Notes: generated by a model from the sequence alone, not told the origin. 64,000 nt of DNA from Collinsella sp. UBA6357 (GCA_002437815.1 DJRP01000032.1:102949-166948), one strand, 5' to 3'. Shown: positions 22,618 through 33,714, counted from the first letter of the stretch. Made by a program: numbers and translations.

Positions 22618-23718
22618 ATGTCCAAGAAGCGCGTGCTCGTCGCCATGAGCGGCGGCGTCGACTCAAGCGTTACCGCCTATCTGCTCAAAGCGCAGGGCTA
22701 CGATTGTATCGGTGCCACCATGCGCCTTACCAACCCCGCCCCGGCCCACCCCGGCGAGCCCAACAAAGTGGATCGCGATATCGCAGACGCAAAGGCTGTG
22801 GCAGCCAAAATCGGCATCCCGCACGAAGTGCTCGATTTCCAGACACGCTTTGACCGCGAGGTCGTCGAGCGATTCGTGAGCGCCTACGAGGCCGGCGTTA
22901 CCCCCAATCCCTGTATCATCTGCAACCGACATATCAAGTTTGGAGCACTGCTCGATGCGGCCCGCGAACTGGGCTGCGATTACATCGCAACGGGCCACTA
23001 CGCCAAAACCGACCAGGCAGCGGACGGCACTTGGCAGCTTCATCGCGGCGAGGACCCCAAAAAAGATCAGAGCTATTTTCTGTACTCGCTAACCCAGGAG
23101 CGCCTGGCGCACACGATCTTTCCCCTCTCGGGCATGGACAAAGAGCGCGACGTGCGCCGCATCGCCGCGGAGCAAGGTTTTGTCAACGCCAAGAAGGCCG
23201 AGAGCGAGGACATCTGCTTTGTCCCCGACGGCGACTATGCCGGCTTTATCGAGCGCCATCGCGGCTGTCCGCTCGCGGGCGGCGATATCGTGTGGCGTGA
23301 CGGATCGGTGGTCGGTCACCACAACGGAGCCCTGCGCTACACCATAGGCCAGCGCAAAGGGCTGGGCGTCGCCATGGCGCACCCCGTCTATGTGACAGGC
23401 ATCGACACCGCGTCTAATACCGTCCACCTGGGTGAAGCAGAGGACCTGACCGCACGCGCCCTCACAGCAGACGAATGGACTTGGAGTGCTCCGGCAGACC
23501 GCATGGAAGACGAACTTGCCGCCGGCCCCATGCATATCGCGGCAAAGTACCGCTATCACCAAAAAGACCAGGCAGCGACCCTTGAGCGTCAAGCTGACGG
23601 CCAGATGCTTTTGACCTTCGATGAGCCGCAGCGCGCCATCGCACCCGGGCAAGCCGTTGTCATCTACCGCGGCGACATCGTCCTGGGCGGCGGCACCGTC
23701 ACCGCCGCCCTTGCATGA
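22618..23718 (+). CDS. mnmA: tRNA-specific 2-thiouridylase MnmA
   Basis: Adds sulfur to U34 of tRNA-Lys, -Glu and -Gln. The 366-residue protein shows the PP-loop VAMSGGVDSSVTAYLL, first catalytic Cys in NPCIICNRHIKFG, second in SEDICFVPDG, and the C-terminal GQRKGLG and beta-barrel parts. The ATG at 22618 has CGGAGG upstream and matches family starts. Sulfur is supplied ultimately from cysteine, which fits its place next to cysK. Confidence 0.95.
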   Translation: MSKKRVLVAMSGGVDSSVTAYLLKAQGYDCIGATMRLTNPAPAHPGEPNKVDRDIADAKAVAAKIGIPHEVLDFQTRFDREVVERFVSAYEAGVTPNPCIICNRHIKFGALLDAARELGCDYIATGHYAKTDQAADGTWQLHRGEDPKKDQSYFLYSLTQERLAHTIFPLSGMDKERDVRRIAAEQGFVNAKKAESEDICFVPDGDYAGFIERHRGCPLAGGDIVWRDGSVVGHHNGALRYTIGQRKGLGVAMAHPVYVTGIDTASNTVHLGEAEDLTARALTADEWTWSAPADRMEDELAAGPMHIAAKYRYHQKDQAATLERQADGQMLLTFDEPQRAIAPGQAVVIYRGDIVLGGGTVTAALA

Positions 23719-23723
23719 GCTTA

Positions 23724-23793
23724 TTAGGACGGGGTCGAGAATCGCATCTCACCCGAACCGGCCGAACGGATGCGAAAACTGACCCCGTCCTAA
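23724..23793. repeat. Inverted-repeat element with AGGACGGGGT arms, copy 2
   Basis: Arms TTAGGACGGGGTC (23724-23736) and GACCCCGTCCTAA (23781-23793) are perfect over 13 bp; an inner dyad TCGCATC/GATGCGA adds 7 bp. The outer arms match the element at 8951-9015 but the core does not. It fills the convergent gap between mnmA and the M42 peptidase gene, where it could also end transcription both ways. Confidence 0.75.
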
Positions 23794-23802
23794 ATAGAGG
23801 CA

Positions 23803-24846
23803 TTAGCGCTGGACGTAGGCGCGCAGCAGCTCATAGGTATTGCGCACACCATCGATGTGGCTGCGCTCGTAGTTGTGGCTGGCATAGACACCGGGGCCGA
23901 TCAGGCCGTGGCGAATGTCGTAGCCCGCGCGGAGCGTCGCCTCGACGTCAGAGCCGTAGTGCGGATACACATCGATCGCATAGCCGAGCTCGAGCTCGCG
24001 GGCGATATTCGACAGCTCGGTCACCAATTCGTAGTTGTACGGACCGCCCGAATCCTTGGCGCAGATCGACACCATACGCTCGGTGCAGCCCAGATCGTCG
24101 CCCACACAACCCATGTCAACGCTGATCATCTCGCGCGTATCCGCCGGCACGAAGGCGCCGCCGTGGCCGACCTCCTCGTACACGGTAAAGAGCAGCGACA
24201 CTTTGCGGGCGAGTTGGATCTCACCGGCAGCAACAGCTCGCGCGAGACTCAGCAGAATCGCAGCGGAGAGCTTGTCGTCCAGAAAACGGCTCTTGATGTA
24301 CCCGCTCTCGGTCACCGTGGTGCGCGGATCCATAGCGATGATGTCGCCCGTCTGCACGCCGAGCGCAAGCACGTCCTCGCGGCTGTCGACGTTCTCGTCG
24401 AGCAGAATCTCCATGTTCTTCTCGACCGTCTCGACCGGCTCGTCGGCCACATGAGATGACGGCTCGGTATTGAGCACGACGCCGGTGTAGACGCGCCCGT
24501 CGCGCGTATGCACGGTGCAGTTCTCGCCGTCCGCCGTGGACCACTGATGCCCACCGAGCGTGGTGGGGCGCAGGCGACCGTTATCATTGATGGCGCGAAC
24601 CATGGCACCGAGCGTATCCACGTGGCTGGCAAGCACCAATGCCTCGCCCTCGCCGCCAAGCTCAACGAGCACATTGCCCTTGTTGGAACGCTCCGGCGCA
24701 AAGCCGAGCCCAGAGAGCGCCTCCATCACATAATCGGTCGCCGCACGGGTATAACCCGTAGGCGAGGCAATCGATGTCAGCGCCTTAAGCTGATCGGTGA
24801 TAAAGGAGAGTGTCCCCTCCAACGAAGCATCCACATCAGAAGCCAT
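23803..24846 (-). CDS. M42-family metallo-aminopeptidase
   Basis: The 347-residue protein is a co-catalytic metal peptidase of the M42 family (PepA/FrvX/YsdC-like cytoplasmic aminopeptidases that form large tetrahedral shells). Metal ligands are visible in LASHVDTLG (His), FLDDKLSAA (Asp), the catalytic pair in TVYEEVGHGG (Glu-Glu), SVDMG (Asp) and ASHNYERSH (His). The ATG at 24846 has GAAAGGA upstream. It is a single gene; peptide turnover is the probable role. Confidence 0.92.
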   Translation of the reverse strand: MASDVDASLEGTLSFITDQLKALTSIASPTGYTRAATDYVMEALSGLGFAPERSNKGNVLVELGGEGEALVLASHVDTLGAMVRAINDNGRLRPTTLGGHQWSTADGENCTVHTRDGRVYTGVVLNTEPSSHVADEPVETVEKNMEILLDENVDSREDVLALGVQTGDIIAMDPRTTVTESGYIKSRFLDDKLSAAILLSLARAVAAGEIQLARKVSLLFTVYEEVGHGGAFVPADTREMISVDMGCVGDDLGCTERMVSICAKDSGGPYNYELVTELSNIARELELGYAIDVYPHYGSDVEATLRAGYDIRHGLIGPGVYASHNYERSHIDGVRNTYELLRAYVQR

Positions 24847-24970
24847 AGATATCCTTTCAAAATCGAAAAAAGCCCCAGCAACCATACCACCTCACCCAAC
24901 CTTTTATCGAGCGAGACGGATGCCAAGAGCGATCAAGCAGTCCACCCACCCCGCTCGACAACGTGCCGAC

Positions 24971-25091
24971 GGGCCCTCGCCCGTGAGCCCCGGAATCCTT
25001 CCGCAGGACGGAGAAGGCCCCGCCGCGCAAAGCGCGCAGCGGGGCCTTCTACATGTCCAAGGACGATTCCGGGGCTCACGGGCGAGGGCCC
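24971..25091. repeat. Long inverted repeat enclosing a terminator
   Basis: Perfect 27-bp arms (24971-24997 and 25065-25091), starting GGGCCCTCGCCCGTGAGCCC, enclose a separate terminator hairpin. Together they form a nested stem of over 120 nt in the gap between fucO and the M42 peptidase gene. The arms are unrelated in sequence to the other inverted repeats in the window. Confidence 0.75.
25012..25050 (-). terminator. Rho-independent-type hairpin after fucO
   Basis: AGAAGGCCCCGC...GCGGGGCCTTCT, a 12-bp perfect stem with a further CGCG pairing inside, 56 bp past the fucO stop. The stem is strong but T residues after it are few. Confidence 0.6.
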
Positions 25092-25105
25092 GCCGACCCG
25101 ATCGA

Positions 25106-26272
25106 TTAGGCAGCCGGGCAGATCTTCTTGAAGAGCTCGATGACATCCTCGAGCGAAGCGTCGCGCGGGTTGCCCGGGAAGCAGGCGTCAGCCATGGCGT
25201 CCTTAGCCAGGACCTCGATCTCGTCAGCCTTCATGGCCTCGCAGACATGCGGGATCTGCACGTCGGCGGAGAGCTGCTTGACGGCGGCGATGGCGGCATC
25301 GGCGGCCTCGTCGGTGCTCATGCCCGTGGTGTCGACACCCATGGCCTCGGCGACCTTGGCCAGGCGCTCGGCGCAGACCGGCTTGTTGAACTCCATGGCG
25401 ATCGGCAGCAGCATGGCGCAAGCAACGCCGTGCGGCGTGTCGTAGTGAGCGGACAGGGTGTGAGCCATGGCATGGTCGATGCCCAGGCCGACGTTGGAGA
25501 AGCCCATGCCGGCGACGTACTGGCCGAGCGCCATGCCCTCGCGGCCGCTACCCGGCTTGCCGGACTTGGCCTCGGCGACGGAATCGCGCAGGTTCTCGCT
25601 GATCAGCTTGATGGCCTCATAGTGGAACATGTCGGAGAGCTCCCAAGCACCCTTGGTGGTGTAGCCCTCGATGGCGTGGGTCAGCGCGTCCATGCCGGTG
25701 GCGGCGGTCAGGCCGGCGGGCATGGAGGCCATCATGTCGGGGTCGACGACAGCGACCTCGGGAGCGTCGTTGGTGTCAACGCACACGAACTTGCGGACCT
25801 TCTCGGGGTCGGTGATGACGTAGTTGATGGTCACCTCGGCGGCGGTACCGGCGGTCGTCGGCACGGCGATGGTAAACACGGCGTGGTTCTTGGTGGGAGC
25901 GACGCCCTCGAGCGAACGCACATCGGCGAACTCGGGGTTGTTGATGATGATGCCGATAGCCTTGGCGGTATCCATGGAGGAGCCACCGCCGATGGTCACG
26001 ATAGCGTCAGCCTCGGCGGCCTTGAAGGCCTCGACGCCGTCCTTGACGTTCTGGATGGTGGGGTTGGGCTTGATCTCGGAGTAGAGGCTCCAGGCGATGC
26101 CGGCAGCGTCGAGCTCATCGGTCACCTTGGCGGTCACACCGAACTTGACCAGGTCGGGGTCGGAGCAGACGAAGATCTTCTTGTAGCCGCGGCGCTGAAG
26201 CTCGCCCGGGATCTCCTTGATGGCGCCCTGACCATGGTAGCTGATGGTGTTGAGGACAAAACGATTAGCCAT
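25106..26272 (-). CDS. fucO: Lactaldehyde reductase / 1,2-propanediol dehydrogenase FucO-type iron alcohol dehydrogenase
   Basis: Group III iron-dependent alcohol dehydrogenase. The 388-residue protein resembles E. coli FucO through most of its length (MANR start, IGGGSSMDTAKAIGIIINN, IPTTAGTAAEV-type segment, MGFSNVGLG). Metal ligands lie in DALTHAIEGY and DHAMAHTLSAHYDTPHG. It would reduce lactaldehyde to propanediol with NADH during fermentation of fucose or rhamnose, though other short aldehydes are possible. The ATG at 26272 has AGGAGG upstream. No sugar-pathway genes adjoin it. Confidence 0.88.
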   Translation of the reverse strand: MANRFVLNTISYHGQGAIKEIPGELQRRGYKKIFVCSDPDLVKFGVTAKVTDELDAAGIAWSLYSEIKPNPTIQNVKDGVEAFKAAEADAIVTIGGGSSMDTAKAIGIIINNPEFADVRSLEGVAPTKNHAVFTIAVPTTAGTAAEVTINYVITDPEKVRKFVCVDTNDAPEVAVVDPDMMASMPAGLTAATGMDALTHAIEGYTTKGAWELSDMFHYEAIKLISENLRDSVAEAKSGKPGSGREGMALGQYVAGMGFSNVGLGIDHAMAHTLSAHYDTPHGVACAMLLPIAMEFNKPVCAERLAKVAEAMGVDTTGMSTDEAADAAIAAVKQLSADVQIPHVCEAMKADEIEVLAKDAMADACFPGNPRDASLEDVIELFKKICPAA

Positions 26273-26398
26273 TGATAGCCTCCTGTCGTGCACGGGGCAC
26301 CCATTACGCCCCGCTTTTCTGACACCCATCGTACCCCTTTTGGAGCGTATGGAACTTCAGAACGCTAATTTTTTTGAAACGCTTCAGCCATAAACGCA

Positions 26399-26428
26399 AC
26401 AAAAAACCGCGCCCCTCTCAGGACGCGG
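26399..26428 (-). terminator. Rho-independent terminator after the DUF1275 gene
   Basis: On the minus strand CCGCGTCC...GGGGCGCGG followed by eight T. It starts 27 bp past the stop at 26455. Confidence 0.8.
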
Positions 26429-26454
26429 ATCGAAGAACCACCCTGACAAACGCC

Positions 26455-27171
26455 CTAGTTTTTGAAGCTCGCATCCTGCCAGTCGGCAGTAACGCGGGCC
26501 CACTTCCTACGCAGTGCGCGCTCGCGGTCGACAAACATCACGGCGAAGGCGCAGAACAGCAAAAGACTCGCCACGGCGATAGCGTGAAGTCCCAGCCGGT
26601 CGATGCACCAGTTGCCCAGCACCGCACCGAAGACAAACGTAAAAATCACGCCAAAGTAGAGCAGACCGTTCTCAAGAAAGCCGCGCTTGTGGGTGATGAT
26701 GTAGTCGTCGACGTTCTGCAGGGCGTTTCGCAAATTGCCGATACACATGGTGGTGGCGATGCCGTGGCCGTGGATCTTGCGGAAGCTCTCGACCTGCATA
26801 CCGCAGGCAAACGACGTAAGGCAGTTTGCCAAGAGGTTGACATCGGCGCCCAGAAAGCTCACGAACAGCAGGATCAGCGCCTCGAAAAACACCGTCACCT
26901 GCCGCCAATGTATCAGGCTGCCGAAGCGCTCATGGACAAGGTCGGCAAGCATGATGCCCAAGGCAAACGACACCACGGGAAAGAAGTACCGCCCGGCCAT
27001 GGCCCAATTGCCCTCGGACAGGTTGACGCCCACCAGCAGGATATTGCCGGTCTGCGCGTTGGCGAACACGCCGTCGCGACCCACATAGGAATACACGTCC
27101 ATAAACCCGCCGGCGAGCGCCAGGATAGCACCCAGCTCGATCGACTCGGATATCTGCTTGGCACGCTGCAT
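26455..27171 (-). CDS. DUF1275 (YoaK-like) membrane protein
   Basis: A 238-residue protein with about six transmembrane segments and the DUF1275 pattern: AGGFMDVYSYV, FANAQTGNILLVGV, and FACGMQVESFRKIHGHGIATT split by a short loop. The family is of unknown function, possibly a transporter. The ATG at 27171 (GAGGGAG upstream) starts MQRAKQISES. A much longer open frame upstream is only the antisense of the YgiQ-type gene. It is divergent from that gene. Confidence 0.88.
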   Translation of the reverse strand: MQRAKQISESIELGAILALAGGFMDVYSYVGRDGVFANAQTGNILLVGVNLSEGNWAMAGRYFFPVVSFALGIMLADLVHERFGSLIHWRQVTVFFEALILLFVSFLGADVNLLANCLTSFACGMQVESFRKIHGHGIATTMCIGNLRNALQNVDDYIITHKRGFLENGLLYFGVIFTFVFGAVLGNWCIDRLGLHAIAVASLLLFCAFAVMFVDRERALRRKWARVTADWQDASFKN

Positions 27172-27345
27172 GGCCGTGCTCCCTCTCGTCAACGCCCTCT
27201 CTCGCGCAATCGCACGTGCGCATTGTACAACGGACGGCCTAAAGGGGACGTTAAACGATGATTCGAGCCATCGCCGCTTAACACTCGGACGGCGAGGCGC
27301 GTTGTGGGACAATGCTGGGGCAGAATACGAAGGCCGGAGGACACA

Positions 27346-29427
27346 TTGGCACAGCAGCACGGGCAGCAGAACAAAACGGGCAAGCAACAACGCGCCAAGT
27401 CGCATGGCGGCAAGGGCGGCGGCGAGGCCCGTACCTATGCGCAAAACACGGTCCGTGCGCGCCCCTGGCGACCGGGCCGCGAAATGTTCCTGCCCGTGAG
27501 CCGTGCCGATATGGATGCCCGCGGCTGGGAACAGTGCGACTTTGTCTACATCTGCGGAGATGCCTACGTGGATCATCCCAGTTTTGGCATGGCCATCATC
27601 AGCCGCGTGCTCGACGCCCACGGCTATAAGGTGGGCATCATCTGCCAGCCCGACTGGACGGACCCGACAAGCATCGCCGTGCTCGGCGAGCCGCGCCTGG
27701 GCTTTTTGATCTCTGCCGGCAACATGGACTCCATGGTCAACCACTACTCGGTTACCAAGCACCGCCGCCACACCGACGCCTACACGCCCGGCGGCGCGGA
27801 GGGCCACCGCCCCAATCGCGCCGTCACCGTCTACGGCAACCTGGTCCGTCAGACCTTCAAGAACACGCCCGTCATCATCGGCGGCATCGAGGCGAGCCTG
27901 CGCCGTCTTGCGCACTACGACTACTGGCAGGACAAACTCAAGCGATCGGTGCTGCTCGATTCGGGCGCCGACCTGCTCATCTACGGCATGGGCGAGCATG
28001 CGATCGTCGAGATCGCCGATGCCTTGGACGCGGGCCTTCCCGTCGAGCAGATCACCTATGTCAACGGCACCGTCTATCGCACCGGTTCGCTCGACGAGGT
28101 CTACGATTACGATCTGCTGCCCGGCTGGAACGAACTTATGACCGACAAGCTCAACTACGCGCGCAGCTTTAACGTGCAGCAGCAGAACATGGACCCCATC
28201 ACGGGGCATCGTCTGGTAGAGCCCTACCCCAACAGCGTGTACGTGGTACAAAACCCGCCGAGTGCAACGCTCACCACCGACGAGATGGACGAGGTTGCCG
28301 AGCTGCCCTATGCGCGCGATTGGCACCCCGACTACGACAAAATGGGCGGCGTGCCCGCCTTCTCGGAGATCAAGTTTTCCATCAGCTCCAACCGCGGCTG
28401 CTTTGGCGAATGCTCTTTTTGTGCCCTCACCTTTCACCAGGGACGCGTGCTTCAGATGCGCAGCCACGACTCGATCATGCGCGAGGCCGAGCTGCTGACG
28501 CAGGATCCCGAGTTCAAGGGCTATATCAACGATGTGGGCGGCCCCACGGCAAACTTCAGTCGCCCGGCCTGCGACAAACAGCTCAAGCACGGCGTGTGCA
28601 AGAACAAGCGCTGCCTGTGGCCGAGCGTGTGCAAGAACATGGTGGTGGACGAGAGCGGCTACACCAAGCTGCTGCGCGATCTGCGCCAGCTGCCGGGCGT
28701 CAAAAAGGTCTTTGTGCGCAGCGGCATCCGCTTCGACTACACCATGGCGGACGCCTCGGACGAGTTTTTGCGCGAGCTGCTGGAGCACCACGTATCGGGC
28801 CAGCTGCGCGTGGCGCCCGAACATGTGAGCGATGCCGTGCTGAGCGTGATGGGCAAGCCGAGCCGCGCCGTATACGATGCCTTCTGCCGCAAATTCGAGC
28901 GCCTCAACCGCGAATACGGCCTCAAGCAGTACGTGGTCCCCTACCTTATCTCGAGCCATCCCGGGTCGACCATGAAGGAGGCCGTGGAGCTGGCCGAGGC
29001 CGTGCGCGACATGGGCTATATGCCCGAGCAGGTGCAGGACTTCTACCCCACACCGTCCACGATGTCGACCTGCATGTACTACACCGGTGTCGATCCGCGC
29101 ACGATGGAGCCCATCTACGTGGCGCACGATCCGCACGAGAAGGCCATGCAGCGCGCCTTGATCCAATACCGCAAGCCCGAAAACTACAAGCTGGTGCGCG
29201 AGGCGCTCGAAAAAGCCGGGCGACGCGACCTGATCGGCTATGACCGGCACTGTTTGATTCGACCGGTGCCGCCCCGTCCGGGCGACACGTCAAACACCGG
29301 CGGACGCGGCAGAAAGGGCGCCAAAAGTCCCAAGGGCTCAAAGGGCTACGGCGGCATGAACCGGGCCCAGAACACGGCCGGCCGCAACCGTGCCGCACAG
29401 GGACGCCAAGGCGCCAACCGTCACTAG
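27346..29427 (+). CDS. YgiQ-family radical SAM protein
   Basis: The 693-residue protein matches the UPF0313/YgiQ family: N-terminal region with FVYICGDAYVDHPSFG, radical SAM cluster motif CFGECSFC (CxxxCxxC), the cysteine-rich CKNKRCLWPSVCKN stretch, and the C-terminal RPGDTSN tail rich in Gly, Lys and Arg that may bind nucleic acid. The substrate is unknown. I chose a TTG start at 27346 because GGAGGACACA lies directly before it; the earlier in-frame ATG at 27304 lacks a site. Confidence 0.9.
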   Translation: MAQQHGQQNKTGKQQRAKSHGGKGGGEARTYAQNTVRARPWRPGREMFLPVSRADMDARGWEQCDFVYICGDAYVDHPSFGMAIISRVLDAHGYKVGIICQPDWTDPTSIAVLGEPRLGFLISAGNMDSMVNHYSVTKHRRHTDAYTPGGAEGHRPNRAVTVYGNLVRQTFKNTPVIIGGIEASLRRLAHYDYWQDKLKRSVLLDSGADLLIYGMGEHAIVEIADALDAGLPVEQITYVNGTVYRTGSLDEVYDYDLLPGWNELMTDKLNYARSFNVQQQNMDPITGHRLVEPYPNSVYVVQNPPSATLTTDEMDEVAELPYARDWHPDYDKMGGVPAFSEIKFSISSNRGCFGECSFCALTFHQGRVLQMRSHDSIMREAELLTQDPEFKGYINDVGGPTANFSRPACDKQLKHGVCKNKRCLWPSVCKNMVVDESGYTKLLRDLRQLPGVKKVFVRSGIRFDYTMADASDEFLRELLEHHVSGQLRVAPEHVSDAVLSVMGKPSRAVYDAFCRKFERLNREYGLKQYVVPYLISSHPGSTMKEAVELAEAVRDMGYMPEQVQDFYPTPSTMSTCMYYTGVDPRTMEPIYVAHDPHEKAMQRALIQYRKPENYKLVREALEKAGRRDLIGYDRHCLIRPVPPRPGDTSNTGGRGRKGAKSPKGSKGYGGMNRAQNTAGRNRAAQGRQGANRH

Positions 29428-30347
29428 CCCGCTTCTTCCGGGGTGCGACAGGCGCGATCGAGCTCCCGAAGCGCCCATGCGAGGACTGCAAACGCCATAG
29501 CAACGGTGATAGCCATGGCGAGGCCCGTGTCCACGAACCAAAGGAGGCCCATGAAATATGACCCGCCGTTGAAGGCGAAATGCAGAAGCATCGTGCAGCG
29601 GATCCTGCCGGTGATATAGAACACCCAGCCGATGACAAGCGCGGCCGCGAAAGCGTAACAGCCTTGCACGATATTCATGTGCAAAACGCCAAAGAGCAGG
29701 GCCTGCAGCACGATCGCCGCCGCGATGCCAGCCTTGCTCGGCGAGGCAGCGGGGACGATGGCGCCGTCCTCAGCGCGTATGCCGCGACGGCGCTTCCAAA
29801 GCGACCGACACTGCGGGTTGAATGCGCGAAGCGAGAACTCGAAGATCACGCCGCGCACCACGAGCTCCTCCGAGAGCGGCGCTCCGATGATCGTGGTGAG
29901 CACCGGCAGCAGGCCGACCTCGTCCATGCCCGATTCCTCAACCAGCTGGTCGTATTCGTGCGCGGCGGCGGGAAAGAATTGAAGCGCAACGTCGCAGAGA
30001 TAACCGATCACGATCTGCAGCGCAATCCCGATCACGATAACGAGCAGGATGCGTTTCATGACATCACGGGTCCCGCCGCGAAGTGGGCAAGAACCCTGCC
30101 AACGGGCGGCAAACGACCGCGGAAAGAGATAGCCCCACCAGCACGCCGCCACCGCAAAGACAGCGACCTGCATGGCGGCCTGAAGCAACTGAATGTCGAT
30201 ATCGGAGACCGAAATGCCCGCGAAAGCGGTGTACACGCCGATAAGCGCGCCGGCCGCTACACTTGTGAGCTCGTAGACAAAGATCACGCCAAAAGCGGCC
30301 AACGTCCACTTGATGGCATTCGCCACCGTATCCCTCAAACTGCCCAC
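29424..30347 (-). CDS. CPBP-family intramembrane protease
   Basis: A 307-residue polytopic membrane protein with the CAAX/Abi (CPBP) motifs: EE in APLSEELVVRGVIFEF, then FGVLHMN and HFAFNGGS. In bacteria such glutamic intramembrane proteases are linked to bacteriocin immunity or envelope stress, but the role here is unknown. A GTG at 30347 lies 5 bases after GGAGG; an in-frame GTG two codons earlier overlaps that site. The stop overlaps the convergent YgiQ-type gene by four bases. Confidence 0.85.
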   Translation of the reverse strand: MGSLRDTVANAIKWTLAAFGVIFVYELTSVAAGALIGVYTAFAGISVSDIDIQLLQAAMQVAVFAVAACWWGYLFPRSFAARWQGSCPLRGGTRDVMKRILLVIVIGIALQIVIGYLCDVALQFFPAAAHEYDQLVEESGMDEVGLLPVLTTIIGAPLSEELVVRGVIFEFSLRAFNPQCRSLWKRRRGIRAEDGAIVPAASPSKAGIAAAIVLQALLFGVLHMNIVQGCYAFAAALVIGWVFYITGRIRCTMLLHFAFNGGSYFMGLLWFVDTGLAMAITVAMAFAVLAWALRELDRACRTPEEAG

Positions 30348-30418
30348 GGTCACCTCCCAGAATCAACGCGCCGCATTGGAGTTGGCACCAACTTAGCACG
30401 CATGCCACGTCACTCTCC

Positions 30419-30588
30419 CGTTGAAGTGCGACTTTCCAACGCCCGTCAGTCCCCCCATCATCGTTGAAGTGCGAGTTTCCAAGAATTATCTCAACAAAAC
30501 CGCAGGTCGCGTGTAGCAACATCCGTGGAAAGTCGAACTCGAACGTGAGGAGCGGCGTGGCGGTCATTGGAAAGTCGCACTTCAACGA
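30419..30588. repeat. Nested double inverted repeat with TTGAAGTGCGACTTTCCAA arms
   Basis: The 356-bp gap 30348-30708 has no gene. It holds four copies of one motif in nested order: outer arms 30419-30440 and 30567-30588 (CGTTGAAGTGCGACTTTCCAA and its complement, near perfect) and inner, more diverged arms 30461-30482 and 30525-30545. The whole could fold as a cruciform of 170 bp. It looks like one mobile hairpin inserted in another, or a duplicated hairpin. Confidence 0.75.
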
Positions 30589-30624
30589 TAGAGGGGGCTG
30601 CGGCGAGCGAACGGGGATCGCACC

Positions 30625-30658
30625 AAAAAGGACGGACCCACGTGTTGTGGATCCGCCC
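30625..30658 (-). terminator. Rho-independent terminator after the DEAD-box gene
   Basis: Stem GGGCGGATCCAC/GTGGGTCCGTCC (two G-U pairs) then TTTTT on the minus strand, about 50 bp past the stop at 30709. Confidence 0.75.
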
Positions 30659-30708
30659 CGAGGGCATGACTATGAGAGTGTCGAGCCGCTCGCTCGCAAA
30701 CGAGCTGC

Positions 30709-32880
<2,172 letters not shown>

Positions 32881-33240
32881 ATGTTGTTGTTCCTTATCTG
32901 CATGCCGCTCAACGGGCATGGCCCGCACCGACATGCTAAAAATCGTGCGCTGGTACATACAGAATTGATGCGCACAGAGAGGACGTTGCTCTACACGCTG
33001 GCGGATCGCGGTGGCAGCCGATCACGCGCCGTCCAGACGCAGCGGCCCCGCGATGGAGCAGATTCGCCGCGAGCTAGTATACCCGCACCTTGGACGCCCC
33101 CACGCAAACCACAGATGCAGAAGGAACAACAGGAACATACGCTCAAGCTACAGTATCTGTAAGCCGTCATCCAAATGAGCCTGGCCGAAGACAGCAGCAC
33201 GGCGGTGCACATCAGACCACGGCGTTACAGATCTCCCCAT
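32881..33240 (-). promoter_or_regulatory. Promoter and long 5' leader of the DEAD-box gene
   Basis: This 360-bp gap has no convincing gene. On the minus strand a TATACT -10-like hexamer (33076-33081, context GGGTATACTAGC) would start a transcript with a leader of about 190 nt before the helicase ATG. No clear -35 or riboswitch was recognised. The part 33110-33240, past the stop of the next gene, shows nothing else. Confidence 0.45.
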
Positions 33241-33552
33241 TTACCAGAACGTAGGCTCCGTAATCGAAAAGGCCTCGTAACCCGCCTCGGTGTCCTCGTC
33301 GCAATAAACGTCCGTGATCTCCGCGCCTTCGAAATCGGCCGGATCGACATCGTAGTCCTCGCCATCATCGGTCATGATGTAAACGCCGCGGTACACAACG
33401 TCGTAGTCGCCATCTTCGTCAAGAGAATAGACGATCTCGTCCGCGTCCACCCAAACATCTTCGCCGTTCGGCAACGCGAGCTCGATATGCCCGACCTGCC
33501 AACCCTTTGAATTCTCGGTCTCGTTGATCTGAGCGTAGAATTCCATCTTCAT
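33241..33552 (-). CDS. Small acidic protein of unknown function
   Basis: A 103-residue, very acidic protein (many Asp and Glu: DVWVDADEIVYSLDEDGDYD) without signal peptide or membrane segment; the pattern suggests a small beta-rich soluble protein. I do not recognise a family. The ATG at 33552 follows GAGAAAGAGG. Its promoter is the first of the palindrome-type promoters (GTTGCGCAAC, 20 bp, TATGCT), which links it to the accessory genes to the right. Confidence 0.7.
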   Translation of the reverse strand: MKMEFYAQINETENSKGWQVGHIELALPNGEDVWVDADEIVYSLDEDGDYDVVYRGVYIMTDDGEDYDVDPADFEGAEITDVYCDEDTEAGYEAFSITEPTFW

Positions 33553-33596
33553 AATCTGCCTCTTTCTCTCGACCCCCTACCGGGGAGCCGATTCCC

Positions 33597-33632
33597 AGCA
33601 TAGTCGGGACGAAGTGACGCCCGTTGCGCAAC
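33597..33632 (-). promoter_or_regulatory. Palindromic promoter element, site a
   Basis: Palindrome GTTGCGCAAC at 33623-33632, then 20 bp, then TATGCT (33597-33602) on the minus strand, 45 bp before the start at 33552. Same geometry as six other sites up to 46777. Confidence 0.75.
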
Positions 33633-33648
33633 ATTGCCCCAAAGCACA

Positions 33649-33714
33649 TCGACCGGCCCGAGGGGCGTTACCCTCTGGATGGCATGAGGGGGCAGCGCCC
33701 CTCGGGCCGGTCGA
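33649..33714. repeat. Inverted repeat with GACCGGCCCGAGGGGCG arms
   Basis: Arms of 19 bp (33649-33667 and 33696-33714) are perfect. A CCCTC/GAGGG pair extends the stem inside. It lies directly upstream of palindrome site a, between two minus-strand units, and could act as terminator for the gene ending at 33824. Confidence 0.7.

Noticed and set aside
24904..25146. Small open frames across the inverted repeat after fucO
   Set aside because: Their predicted peptides are products of the inverted repeat on both strands, with no ribosome site.
26375..26386. TGAAACGCTTCA before fucO as a possible LacI/cre-type operator
   Set aside because: Imperfect dyad far (over 100 bp) from the start, no second site, and no regulator gene nearby; too weak to annotate.
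27172..29250. N-terminal extension of the DUF1275 frame over the YgiQ-type gene
   Set aside because: This part is antisense to a clear radical SAM gene; the family start with a ribosome site is at 27171.
30064..30585. Minus-strand open frame of 173 codons starting MKCDFPM
   Set aside because: Its start lies in the nested inverted repeat and the rest overlaps the CPBP protease in another frame.
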